Of a DNA stretch of 21,285 bases, positions 1 to 8,054 are shown in pieces (position 1 is the stretch's first letter; every line of letters starts with the position of its first letter). The translations under genes and the position numbers were made by a program. The DNA comes from Halobacteriales archaeon SW_9_67_24 (GTDB lineage: Archaea > Halobacteriota > Halobacteria > Halobacteriales > Halococcaceae), in contig PXSV01000112.1 in NCBI GenBank assembly GCA_003022685.1, positions 1-21,285 of the forward strand, in the 5' to 3' direction. The notes under the pieces were generated by a model. That model searched no databases, was not told the DNA's origin, and was given only the letters and a program-made list of their open reading frames with translations.

Positions 1-164
1 CGCGACCGCACGTTCCCCAGCCCCCGCGCGTTCCTCGAAAGCGACGCGCTGTTCGACGTGGCGCTCGGCGCGGATATCGAGCGTGCTCTTGCGGCCGACT
101 ACACGGTGCTCGTCGGGAGCGAGACGGCCGCCCTCGCCGACGAGTTCGGGGCGGAGCTGGCGCG

Positions 165-186
<22 letters not shown>
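1..186 (+). CDS. C-terminal fragment of an unrecognised protein
   Basis: The frame is open from the first base of the window and ends with TGA at 184-186, giving 61 residues of an acidic C-terminus (segments such as FLESDALFDVALGADIE and the ending ARYFSPRP). Codon use is the GC-ending type of the neighbouring genes, so it looks like real coding sequence. The start lies outside the window. I do not recognise the family. Its last 22 bases overlap the last bases of the convergent deacetylase-like gene on the minus strand. Confidence 0.6.
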
Positions 187-1174
<988 letters not shown>

Positions 1175-1178
<4 letters not shown>

Positions 1179-1618
1179 TCGTCGGGGTAGTACGGTGCGA
1201 GTTCGAAGTACGTCTCGACGTCGGCGACCGTGATCGTGCGTCGGCCGGCGTGGCGCGCGAGCACGGCCGCGGCCGCCGCGACCCGACCGGCGTAGCGTTC
1301 GAGCCGGCCGGCGAGTGCGACCCGGGCGTCGCGGGCGACCCGGTAGCGATCGTCGATGTCGAGGCGAGCGATGCGATCGACCGGCGCGACCGGGAGTTCG
1401 AGCTTCCCGGAATCGGGGGTATCGGCGTCGAAGTCCTCCGTCTGGAGGGTTTTACGGTCGTCGTCGGTCGCGCGTTCGGCGGCGTCGGCCGCGAGGCGTG
1501 CGCCGCGTTGCTGGATGCGTTCGGCGAGCTCCTCGGTGGCCTCGCTGCTCACCCGCAGCGAACCGGCGTGGCGACGGATCACGGCGTCGACCGGCGCGAA
1601 CGGGAGCTCGACGCTCAT
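1175..1618 (-). CDS. hstA: Archaeal histone, tandem double histone fold
   Basis: A 147-aa protein built of two histone folds in tandem, the haloarchaeal form (other archaea use about 67-aa single folds that dimerise). Fold 1 runs from about residue 3 (ELPFAPVDAVIRRHAG) to 63, fold 2 from about 74 (ELPVAPVDRIARL) to 140 (ITVADVETYFEL); each opens with the same LPxAPVDxIxR signature and ends with a helix-3 segment. It is expected to bind DNA as an intramolecular pseudo-dimer. The protein is acidic and has only two lysines, K56 in fold 1 and K72 in the linker. It is the first gene of a probable histone-deacetylase operon. A TATA-like element at 1641-1647 sits about 26 nt before the ATG, fitting a near-leaderless transcript, and an inverted repeat lies just upstream. 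Confidence 0.93.
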
Positions 1619-1640
1619 AGCGCATACGGGGACTGTTCCG

Positions 1641-1647
1641 GTATTAA
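1641..1647 (-). promoter_or_regulatory. TATA-like element of the histone gene
   Basis: TTAATAC on the minus strand, 23-29 nt before the histone ATG, with GGAAACCC upstream in the BRE position. Confidence 0.6.
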
Positions 1648-1648
1648 G

Positions 1649-1680
1649 GGTTTCCGTGACCCGAGGCCATCACGGAACCC
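1649..1680. promoter_or_regulatory. Inverted repeat upstream of the histone promoter (possible operator)
   Basis: TTCCGTGA (1652-1659) and TCACGGAA (1670-1677) form a perfect 8-bp inverted repeat with a 10-bp spacer, flanked by GGGT and CCC that nearly extend it. It abuts the BRE/TATA position, where archaeal activators or repressors usually bind. The binding protein is unknown. Confidence 0.45.
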
Positions 1681-1727
1681 GTGTCCATCGCGGTAGCGGA
1701 CAACCGGACGGTGTTCGTGATAAGGAT

Positions 1728-1791
1728 TTTGTGGCTGTTTCCCGGTAGCCGCCGACCCCGTGTCGGCGAAATTAGAGGAGGGACTGGCAAC
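1728..1791 (+). repeat. Intergenic repeat family R, copy A
   Basis: A 64-bp copy of a short repeat seen three times here (also 2848-2904 and, inverted, 10114-10176). It begins TTTGTGGCTG, has a perfect central hairpin GCCGAC-CCCGT-GTCGGC (1751-1767) and ends GACTGGCAAC. It ends 9 bp from the stop codon of the EamA gene. The terminal inverted repeats are imperfect. Confidence 0.7.
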
Positions 1792-1799
1792 CGATCCTG

Positions 1800-2702
1800 T
1801 CAGAGCACGAGTAGCTGCGGTCCAGTTATCAGGACGACGCCGACGATAACCAGGACGGCTCCCGCGACCAGCCGCCGGGTGATGGATTCGACCCGGCGGA
1901 AGAACAGCGCCGTCACAAGGATCGCGAACAGCGAGGTCGGACTCGAAAGGGGATCGACGACGACCACTCGTCCCCGCTCCAGCGCAGCGAACAATCCGAA
2001 CAGCGCGAGTGCGCTGAAGACACCACAGCCGACGAAGTACGCGTACGCCTCCCGTGGGGCCCGCAGAAACGACCCCAGTCGACCGCGCCGCGAGTAGAGC
2101 AGGAACGACACCAGTCCGACGAGTCCGGCGAGTTCGTTGAGCGCGACCGCATCGAGCGGTGTCGCAGCCGTATCGGTGAACAGAAATCGTCGGGCGACGT
2201 TGCCGAAGGCGAACGTTATCGCGGCCCCGAGCGGAAAGAGTAGATCACGTTTGTCCCACCCGGAAACGTCCCCGCCGCCGGAGAACGCGACCAGCCCCAA
2301 CCCGCTTACGACACAGAGAATGCCGAGCACTCCTTGGGCGGTTATCGCCTCGCCCAGAAACACGATCGCGAGGATCGTCGCCCACAGGGGACGGGTGTTG
2401 ACCGTCGCGCTGTTGACGCTCGCACCCGCCCGCTGGACGCCGACGTAGTTGAGCAGTCGGGCCAGGCCGGTCGAGACCAACCCGATCCCGAAAAACGAGA
2501 GAACAACCCAGACCGGCAGCGCGAAGAGATCGAAACCCCGGATGAACAACGCCAGCCAGTAGCCGGTCACGCTCACCAACACGACGATCATCGACGCCAG
2601 AAACGGCGTCCCACCCCGCTCCATTCCCGCCTTCGAGAGTGGGTCGGAGACCCCCCAGCTCACTGCAGTCAGAAGAGCGAGTCCCATGACCACGGGATCC
2701 AT
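1800..2702 (-). CDS. EamA/DMT-superfamily permease
   Basis: A 300-aa polytopic membrane protein with about ten hydrophobic helices in two homologous halves, the usual size and design of EamA (drug/metabolite transporter) permeases. The N-terminal half opens with a helix containing AVSWGVSDPLSKAG, and the first half ends near LGEAITAQGVLGILCVVSGLGLV. The C-terminal half has FGLFAALERGRVVVVDPLSSPTSLFAILV, typical of EamA helices 8-9. Such proteins export or import small metabolites; the substrate is unknown. It is a single gene on the minus strand between two same-orientation copies of repeat family R. A weak TATA-like GTTATCAA lies at 2724-2731. Confidence 0.85.
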   Translation of the reverse strand: MDPVVMGLALLTAVSWGVSDPLSKAGMERGGTPFLASMIVVLVSVTGYWLALFIRGFDLFALPVWVVLSFFGIGLVSTGLARLLNYVGVQRAGASVNSATVNTRPLWATILAIVFLGEAITAQGVLGILCVVSGLGLVAFSGGGDVSGWDKRDLLFPLGAAITFAFGNVARRFLFTDTAATPLDAVALNELAGLVGLVSFLLYSRRGRLGSFLRAPREAYAYFVGCGVFSALALFGLFAALERGRVVVVDPLSSPTSLFAILVTALFFRRVESITRRLVAGAVLVIVGVVLITGPQLLVL

Positions 2703-2847
2703 AGCGAAACGACCCTTGCTCCTTTGATAACGCTTGTGAACGTAGTATCATCAAAGTCTATCCTAAAGTGAAAATGGGCCGTCAGCGTGTCGTCCACGCG
2801 GGACGGTGTCACGCGAGCGTTTCACGACGGGGATGGTGTGATAGATT

Positions 2848-2904
2848 TTGTGACTGTTTCCCGGTAGCCGCCAACCCCGTCGGCGGACCGAACTGACTCA
2901 CAAC
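2848..2904 (+). repeat. Intergenic repeat family R, copy B
   Basis: A 57-bp copy: TTGTGACTG at the left (2848-2856), a core nearly identical to copy A over GTTTCCCGGTAGCCGCC, a shorter central hairpin CCGCC-AACCCCGTC-GGCGG and GACTCACAAC at the right (2895-2904). It lies in the 266-bp gap between the EamA gene and the 3' end of the RPA-type gene. Apart from it and the EamA promoter I see nothing else in that gap. Confidence 0.7.
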
Positions 2905-2968
2905 GATCGCTCTGGATCGGACAGTGCGGTTGCGGTTCGTGTCGGCCGTCTCGAACGCCCTCGTGGCG

Positions 2969-4123
2969 TCAGAACACCTCGTCCGCATCGAGCGTCCCCT
3001 CGGTCACCCGTCCGCGAGCAGTGAGTTCCTCGCCGAGATGGGTGGTCGAGGCGGTCTCGACGCGCATCGTTTCGCTGCCGTTGTCGAGCACCACCGGATC
3101 GCTCGCCTGGACGACCGTGCCAGTGAACTCGATCGGGCCGTCGTCAGCGCCGCTTTCGGTCCCGTCTTCGGCCACCGCTTCGCCCACGTTTTCGCTATCG
3201 GGATCGCCCGCCGATTCGACGTTCTTCGTACCGTCCTCGTCGTTCTCACCGTCCCCGCCACCGCCGGCGAACGCGCCGAGACCGGTCGCTTCGTCGCCTG
3301 TGCCCGCGTCGGCCCTGTCGTCCCCGCCAGCCGAGGGCACGCCGCCGGTATCGAACGTCGTCACGCTCGTCTGCCAGCCCGCCGAGGCTTCGAGATCGTC
3401 CTGCCAGCCGTCCTGGATCTCGATGTCGGCGAACTGCACCTCGTCGCCCGGACCGAGGTCGCGGTCGGCCTTCTCGCCCCACAGTGCCACCCGGATGTCG
3501 CCGGTCTCGTCCTGGACGCGGACGTTTCTGACCTGGCCCTCCGAGCCGTCGTCGCGGTCGAACGTCCTGACGGTGCCGGTATCGAGCACTAGACCTGTGA
3601 GATCGACGCCGGACTGGCCGATCGAGAGCCCGGCAATGGTGTCGGCGGCGTCGAGATCGACATCGACTTCGACGTCGGCCGGCTCGACCCGATCCGCGCT
3701 GACCTCGATCCCGTCGTACCCCTCGCGTGGCCGGCCCGCGATTTTGAGCACCGTGCCGGTTTCGAGCTCCTCGGCCGCGCTTTCGGCCCGTTCGTCCCAA
3801 AAGGCCACCCTGATCCGACCGGTTTCGTCGGCGACTTCGACGTTGATGACCTGGCCGTCGCCGTCCTCGCCGTCGCGCTCGAAGGTGCGGAGTTCGCCGA
3901 CGCTCGTGACTTTCGCGACGAACTTCGCCTCCTCCATCCCCGGCTCGATGTCCGCGACGCCCTCGACCTCCCCGTCGGCGACTTCGTGGGCGATCAACAT
4001 CGCGGCGGTCTCCTCGTCGGCGAGCCCCCCCATCTCCTCGACTTTCTCCTCGACGGCCGACCGGAACTCCCCCTCGGGTACGTCGGCGTCGAGGTCCGCG
4101 TAGATCTCTGCTATCGCACCCAT
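2969..4123 (-). CDS. RPA-type single-stranded DNA-binding protein (multi-OB fold)
   Basis: A 384-aa acidic protein with OB folds of the archaeal replication protein A family. OB1 spans about 65-150 and OB2 about 172-258; both carry the matching strand signature VxDETGxIRVAxW (97-109 and 203-215). An acidic Gly/Asp/Glu-rich linker (260-325) leads to a third, shorter OB-like domain (330-384) starting PIEFTGTVVQASDPVVL. I see no zinc-finger cysteines, unlike some euryarchaeal RPAs. It should coat ssDNA in replication and repair. It lies two genes upstream of the histone on the same strand; from memory, Halobacterium also keeps an rfa gene beside its histone gene. TTTAAG (4153-4158) gives a start about 30 nt downstream, supporting this ATG. 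Confidence 0.88.
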   Translation of the reverse strand: MGAIAEIYADLDADVPEGEFRSAVEEKVEEMGGLADEETAAMLIAHEVADGEVEGVADIEPGMEEAKFVAKVTSVGELRTFERDGEDGDGQVINVEVADETGRIRVAFWDERAESAAEELETGTVLKIAGRPREGYDGIEVSADRVEPADVEVDVDLDAADTIAGLSIGQSGVDLTGLVLDTGTVRTFDRDDGSEGQVRNVRVQDETGDIRVALWGEKADRDLGPGDEVQFADIEIQDGWQDDLEASAGWQTSVTTFDTGGVPSAGGDDRADAGTGDEATGLGAFAGGGGDGENDEDGTKNVESAGDPDSENVGEAVAEDGTESGADDGPIEFTGTVVQASDPVVLDNGSETMRVETASTTHLGEELTARGRVTEGTLDADEVF

Positions 4124-4152
4124 GTTCTACACGAGTCCATGAGCGATGCGCG

Positions 4153-4158
4153 CTTAAA
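4153..4158 (-). promoter_or_regulatory. TATA-like element of the RPA-type gene
   Basis: TTTAAG on the minus strand, 30-35 nt before the ATG. A second AT-rich element (GTTTAT, 4171-4176) lies just upstream. Confidence 0.55.
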
Positions 4159-4310
4159 CGTTGGCGTCCTATAAACGTCCCACCGCGGTCGTGCTGTTTT
4201 CCGCCCGAACCCAACCCCGATCGTAACGAGAGCGGCCGCGCACCTCCTTCCTCGGTCCGCGCCGTCGCTACCACCCGAAAACACTTGTCGCGTCTCTGCG
4301 ATCAATAAAC

Positions 4311-4980
4311 ATGAGGCGACGTGTGTTTCTTGCCGGAATCACGGTCGTTCTGCCCCTCCTTGCAGGATGTGCCAGTGACTCACCGGCCGGTTGGGAGAGC
4401 AACCCGACGAACGGTCAAACAAGTAGCGAACCAGCCGAATCGCCGACACAACGAAGTCCGACGAGCAGCACGGACACGAGGACTACACGGCCCGAATCGG
4501 CCACCGAACAATCAACCAGCACGACCGTCACTCAGTCGATCACCGGCCCACCAAGCAGCACGACTCCATCCGCATCGGAACGGGAAGCCGCCTGCAACGG
4601 TGCGGTATATCTAGACTTCTACGCACATGTAGTGTGCTCAGAGGACTATGGGACCCGGACACTGCCAGGGTCGCATTTGGCGTTGGTCCCGGAGCACACG
4701 TTCTTATCGTCGTGTTCGAAGGTGAGACCGTGCTCGGCATGAGCCAGGCTTCTGCCCCAAAACCAGCGCTATGGACGACGACGGAATGCCAGTCCCCCTC
4801 GATCAAAAACTCTCAGGAGAGCACACGCTCCGTGCGGTCATGTACCCCAAAATAGGTACAACGGAACGGTTCGATGCTGCAGAAGCAACCCCCTGTGAGT
4901 TCGAGGGCGAGCCGGTCCAAACGGAGCCGACGAGGATCGACTTCGAGAGGATCTCCGAGGGCACACCGTCGGCGTCGTAG
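4311..4980 (+). pseudogene. Tat lipoprotein gene broken by two frameshifts
   Basis: Three reading frames join into one plausible protein. Frame 1 (from ATG 4311) gives a signal peptide starting MRRRVFLAG with lipobox LAGC, a Ser/Thr/Pro linker and CNGAVYLDFYAH. Frame 2 (about 4634-4765) continues LRGLWDPDTARVAFGVGPGA and FEGETVLG. Frame 3 (from about 4768 to TAG 4980) continues LSGEHTLRAVMYPK and TRIDFERI. Each shift is equivalent to losing one base; restoring two bases gives 672 nt, exactly 224 codons. The breaks lie near 4620-4640 and 4755-4772. As read, translation stops at 4742. The parts look like a haloarchaeal secreted lipoprotein family of unknown function. Local GC is lower than in neighbours. 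Either a young pseudogene or two base-calling errors. Confidence 0.7.
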
Positions 4981-5044
4981 AAGATGAGTCGGAGCGATAC
5001 TGCGTTCTCATCTCGCTACGCGCGGATCTCGGATCGAGCGTGGG

Positions 5045-5758
5045 TCAGCCGTTATGATCCGCAGTTGCGACCGTCTTTTCATCGCCGACGCCACGATGGA
5101 CGACGATCACCGATTCGGGCGCGTGGTCGGCCTCGACGACGAACCGGTACTCGATGTCGACGAGCGCCATCGAGCAGGCGGCGTTCGTGGCGGCGTCGCG
5201 CTCGGTGGCGATCGTCACCACGAGCCCCGCATCCGTTCGCCGCACCGAGTCGAGAACCGCCGTCTGACACCCGTTCTTGCCGGTTATCGTCCCCTCGACG
5301 ACGATACGTGAGCCGCCCTTCTCGAAGGTCACGCCTGCCTCGCCGGCGAGGGGTGTTTCCTTTGGACCTTCGGTCGGCGCGTCGGGAATCGGGATCGGCG
5401 TGTCCGTCCGAGCGGTCGCCGTCCCAGTGGTGGTGCTCGCAGTCTCGGTCGGCGTCGCGGTCGCGGTCGTGGTCCCTGCCGGGGTTGCGATGGCCGTGCG
5501 CTCCGTCGTGGTCCTCGCCGCGGTTTCCGTGTCGGTCGCGATCCCGGTGGTGCCGTCGGTTCCCGTGGTGGTTTCGGTTTCGACGACGGTTCGAGTAGCG
5601 GTTTCCTCGTCGGTCGTTGGGACACCCGTCTCGCTCGCGTCGGTTTCGGTTCCGGCCGAACCCTCGGCAGTCTCGTCGGCCGAGCCGGCCTCACCGCTAC
5701 CGAGACAGCCACCGGAGGCGACGCCGACGGTCGCCGCGAGGACCTCACGACGGTTCAT
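5045..5758 (-). CDS. Tat-exported lipoprotein with Thr-rich linker
   Basis: A 237-aa protein. The N-terminus MNRREVLAATVGVASGGCLG has a twin Arg and a lipobox-like SGGC, so it is probably exported by Tat and lipid-anchored at Cys18. Residues about 20-130 are a low-complexity Thr/Glu/Ala linker, common in haloarchaeal surface lipoproteins and possibly O-glycosylated. The C-terminal domain (about 140-237) is beta-rich with two spaced cysteines (NGCQTAVLDSV and NAACSMALVDIEYRF), which could form a disulfide. I do not recognise a function. It faces the broken lipoprotein gene tail to tail. Confidence 0.8.
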   Translation of the reverse strand: MNRREVLAATVGVASGGCLGSGEAGSADETAEGSAGTETDASETGVPTTDEETATRTVVETETTTGTDGTTGIATDTETAARTTTERTAIATPAGTTTATATPTETASTTTGTATARTDTPIPIPDAPTEGPKETPLAGEAGVTFEKGGSRIVVEGTITGKNGCQTAVLDSVRRTDAGLVVTIATERDAATNAACSMALVDIEYRFVVEADHAPESVIVVHRGVGDEKTVATADHNG

Positions 5759-5820
5759 GTTGGCCCGTTACCGTGCGAAAACATGGGTCTTGTGGCGCTC
5801 GTCGGCGCGGCAACCGTAAC

Positions 5821-5831
5821 GGGTTTAACCC
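5821..5831 (+). promoter_or_regulatory. Promoter of tRNA-Arg
   Basis: GGGTTTAACCC, a palindromic BRE/TATA-like element ending 22 nt before the tRNA 5' end. Confidence 0.5.
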
Positions 5832-5853
5832 GAACTGGTGTAGGAAGAGTCGG

Positions 5854-5926
5854 GTCCTGGTTGGGTAGTGGACTATCCTACTGGCCTGCGGAGCCGGTGA
5901 CCGGAGTTCAAATCTCCGCCAGGACG
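5854..5926 (+). tRNA. tRNA-Arg(GCG)
   Basis: A cloverleaf with a 7-bp acceptor GTCCTGG/CCAGGAC (5854-5860 and 5919-5925), D arm GGGT...ATCC, anticodon stem CTGGC/GCCGG (5881-5885, 5893-5897) with loop CTGCGGA and anticodon GCG at 5888-5890, T arm CGGAG-TTCAAAT-CTCCG, and discriminator G at 5926. It reads CGC/CGU. CCA is not encoded. One extra unpaired base sits between the D stem and the anticodon stem in my folding. Confidence 0.88.
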
Positions 5927-5998
5927 TTCACTCGCTGCGCTCGTTCACGCCCTGGCGTGCCCTGCGCTCACTGCGTTCGCGCAGGACTCCGCCAGGAC
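5914..5998 (+). repeat. Duplicated 3' end of tRNA-Arg
   Basis: CTCCGCCAGGAC (end of T stem plus acceptor 3' strand) occurs inside the tRNA at 5914-5925 and again at 5987-5998, exactly 73 bp later. The 61-bp spacer holds two perfect hairpins, ACGCC-CT-GGCGT (5947-5958) and CCTGCGC...GCGCAGG (5961-5967/5979-5985), and GAGCGCAGCGAG-type sequence on the minus strand. Confidence 0.75.
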
Positions 5999-6028
5999 TT
6001 TCGGCATCAAATACCGGTGAGCGACCAC

Positions 6029-6643
6029 TCAGTCTTCGATCTCTGCGCCGAGCGCGTTCGCCTTGAGCGCGGTGATGGACTCCTCGGCGTCCTCGCGGGA
6101 CTCGTAGCCCGTCGAGCTGACCGCGAGCGTCTCGTCGTCGTGGTTCAGCCGCCAGCGCCAGTTCCCGCCGTCGTCCTCGTAGAGGTCGAACGTTGCGGCC
6201 GTTCCCGACAGCGCGATCTCGACGGTCGTATCGCGCGGACCAGGGATCTCGATCGTCCGGGGCGTTTCGGCCGCTCCCTCGGCGTCCCCAATCCCGAGCG
6301 ACGATCCCGACCGTCGCTCGCGGAGATCCTCGATGCGCTCGCGCACCTGGCGGCCGTACTCGGTCGCGGTGTCGACGCCGCGTTCGAGGCCGCGCTCGAC
6401 GTCGCCCGATTCGACGAACGGCGTCCCGCGATCGAGCACGTTTTCGCCGTTGCGCGAGAGCGCGATCTCGTAACCCCGCCAGACGACCCCCTCGCCGGCG
6501 TCGCTCATCCCCTCGATCCCGTCGTGGCCGTACTCGAACGCGACCAGGGCCTTTTCGAGCGTGCCCTCGTCGGTGCTGTACGCGACGCGAAGGGTAGCGT
6601 TCGGCCGGACGGTCAGCGTGTAGTCGTGATCGTGTTCGCTCAT
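6029..6643 (-). CDS. Protein with C-terminal DUF1508 (YegP/HVO_2922-like) domain
   Basis: A 204-aa acidic, soluble protein. The C-terminal 55 residues, FDLYEDDGGNWRWRLNH then ALAV/STGYESREDAEESI-type sequence, match the DUF1508 pattern (a small beta-beta-alpha unit with W-R-W-R-L, a GY motif and a helix). The N-terminal 145 residues (beta-rich start, then helical ERGLERGVDTATEYGRQVRE) are not a family I recognise. DUF1508 has no established biochemical role. A TATA-like GTTTATG (6669-6675) lies 26-32 nt before the ATG. It is transcribed divergently from the VOC gene and ends about 30 bp past the tRNA-Arg tail copy. Confidence 0.8.
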   Translation of the reverse strand: MSEHDHDYTLTVRPNATLRVAYSTDEGTLEKALVAFEYGHDGIEGMSDAGEGVVWRGYEIALSRNGENVLDRGTPFVESGDVERGLERGVDTATEYGRQVRERIEDLRERRSGSSLGIGDAEGAAETPRTIEIPGPRDTTVEIALSGTAATFDLYEDDGGNWRWRLNHDDETLAVSSTGYESREDAEESITALKANALGAEIED

Positions 6644-6668
6644 CGAATCGTCGTTGGTCGTCGCCTCT

Positions 6669-6675
6669 CATAAAC
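6669..6675 (-). promoter_or_regulatory. TATA-like element of the DUF1508-type gene
   Basis: GTTTATG on the minus strand, 26-32 nt before the start at 6643. Confidence 0.5.
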
Positions 6676-6749
6676 GTCCATCCGGCGATCGCAAACCCTT
6701 CCCCCCACCACGGACAGATTCATTCGCGTCGCCATCCGAGTTCGACCCG

Positions 6750-7370
6750 ATGAGCGACGACCCGTCTCCCGTCACGGCGGCACGGCCCGACAGTCCGTTT
6801 CACACCACCGGGACCGATCACGTCACCGTCTGGGGCAGCAACGAGGCCGACACGCTCGCCTTCTACCGCGACCTCCTCGGGATGTCCCTGGTGCTGCGCC
6901 AGCCCAACCTCGACGACCCCTCCCAGACCCACCTGTTTTTCGACACCGGCGACGGCCGCATCGTGACGTTCTTCGTGAGCGACGACCGCGAGTCGAACCC
7001 CCAGCCCCAGCGCGGCGGCGTCGGCGGGGTGCATCACCTCTCCTTCGGCGTCGATCCCGACCGCTTCGACGAAGTGATGGCGGCGCTCGATGACGATGGC
7101 CGTGGCTACAACGTCTTCGACCGCGGCGTGTTCCACTCCCTCTATACCCGCGACAACAACGGCCTCGTGATCGAACTCGCCACCGACAAGTATGAAATCC
7201 CCGACGACCGCCGCGGCGAGGTGCTCGCGACCGCCCAGCGGATCCGGGAAGAGGATGGAGCCGACTACGCCGAGGAAGAGCACCTCGAAGCCGCACTCGA
7301 AGAACTCGACCTTCCCGCCGAACCCCACGACCTCCCGGACGCGGCGAGCGGCGTCGGTGGCGTCGAGTAA
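6750..7370 (+). CDS. VOC-superfamily protein (glyoxalase/dioxygenase fold)
   Basis: A 206-aa protein with a vicinal-oxygen-chelate fold over about residues 20-150: DHVTVWGSNEADTLAFYRDLLG in the first beta-alpha unit, VGGVHHLSFGVD at the start of the second, and GLVIELATD near its end. The likely metal ligands are H24, H95 or H96, and E142, the usual His/His/Glu set, so it may be an active metalloenzyme of the ring-cleaving dioxygenase or glyoxalase type. The last 55 residues are an acidic tail. The ATG at 6750 was chosen because the MSDD start is typical of halophiles and upstream codons lie in the divergent promoter region. Substrate unknown. Confidence 0.85.
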   Translation: MSDDPSPVTAARPDSPFHTTGTDHVTVWGSNEADTLAFYRDLLGMSLVLRQPNLDDPSQTHLFFDTGDGRIVTFFVSDDRESNPQPQRGGVGGVHHLSFGVDPDRFDEVMAALDDDGRGYNVFDRGVFHSLYTRDNNGLVIELATDKYEIPDDRRGEVLATAQRIREEDGADYAEEEHLEAALEELDLPAEPHDLPDAASGVGGVE

Positions 7371-7421
7371 CACCGCTCAGCCGCTCTCCTGTATCCCCTA
7401 CTCCGATGGCCGGCCGTCCGC

Positions 7422-7868
7422 TCACTCTGGGTCGCGCCGCTCGTACAGCACGAGCCCGATCATCGACATCACCTCCTCGCCGTCCTGATCGTGGGTCCTC
7501 GTCCCGCTCCGGACCAGGCCGAGTCGATCGCTCCACGGCTCGGTGTCGAGCACCTCGGTTCGAACGGAGAGCGTGTCGCCTGGCCGGACGGGGTTCGGCC
7601 ACCGGAGTTCGTCGACCCCGACCGCACCCGTCGCGCCCGACCCCTCGAAGACGTTCGTGACGAGCAGCTCCATCGTCATCGCCGCGGTGTGCCACCCGCT
7701 CGCGATCAGCCCGCCGAACATTGACTCTCCGGCGGCTGCCTCGTCGGTGTGAAACGGCTGTGGGTCGTACCGGTCGGCGAACTCGACGATCTCCTCGCGG
7801 GTCACGTCGCGGCTACCGAACTCGTGGGTCTCGCCCACGGTGACGTCCTCGAAGTGCTCGCGCGCCAT
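7422..7868 (-). CDS. MaoC-like (R)-hydratase family protein
   Basis: A 148-aa protein with a single hot-dog fold of the MaoC type. The catalytic Asp/His pair of (R)-specific enoyl-CoA hydratases is visible as RYDPQPFHTD (D35, H40), followed by FGGLIASGWHTAAM, the conserved central-helix sequence of the family. The likely reaction is hydration of 2-enoyl-CoA to (R)-3-hydroxyacyl-CoA; the acyl chain length is unknown. The frame is open much further upstream, but the MaoC domain begins at MAREHFEDV, so I use the ATG ending at 7868. It is convergent with the VOC gene (51-bp gap) and divergent from the DUF4112 gene. Confidence 0.88.
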   Translation of the reverse strand: MAREHFEDVTVGETHEFGSRDVTREEIVEFADRYDPQPFHTDEAAAGESMFGGLIASGWHTAAMTMELLVTNVFEGSGATGAVGVDELRWPNPVRPGDTLSVRTEVLDTEPWSDRLGLVRSGTRTHDQDGEEVMSMIGLVLYERRDPE

Positions 7869-8054
7869 GTCCTCGACTTTCGGCCGGTGGCCATAGCATT
7901 TCCCCCGATCCGCTCCGCACTCGCCTGGCGGATCGGTTCGAGCGACGGCCGTCGGGACGATCGAAACGGCCCCGACGGTCGGGGCGCCGTCGGGTGGTGG
8001 TTGCCCGCTCTCGCCGGCAGCATACCTATCCCTGCGCGGGGGGATGATGGATGT

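Noticed and set aside
3021..4103. 360-codon Ser/Pro-rich plus-strand frame opposite the RPA-type gene
   Set aside because: Composition is the typical antisense pattern of an acidic halophilic gene; no recognisable domain.
5310..5700. Short repeats resembling a repeat array
   Set aside because: They are Thr/Glu codons of the lipoprotein linker, irregular in spacing and length; not CRISPR.
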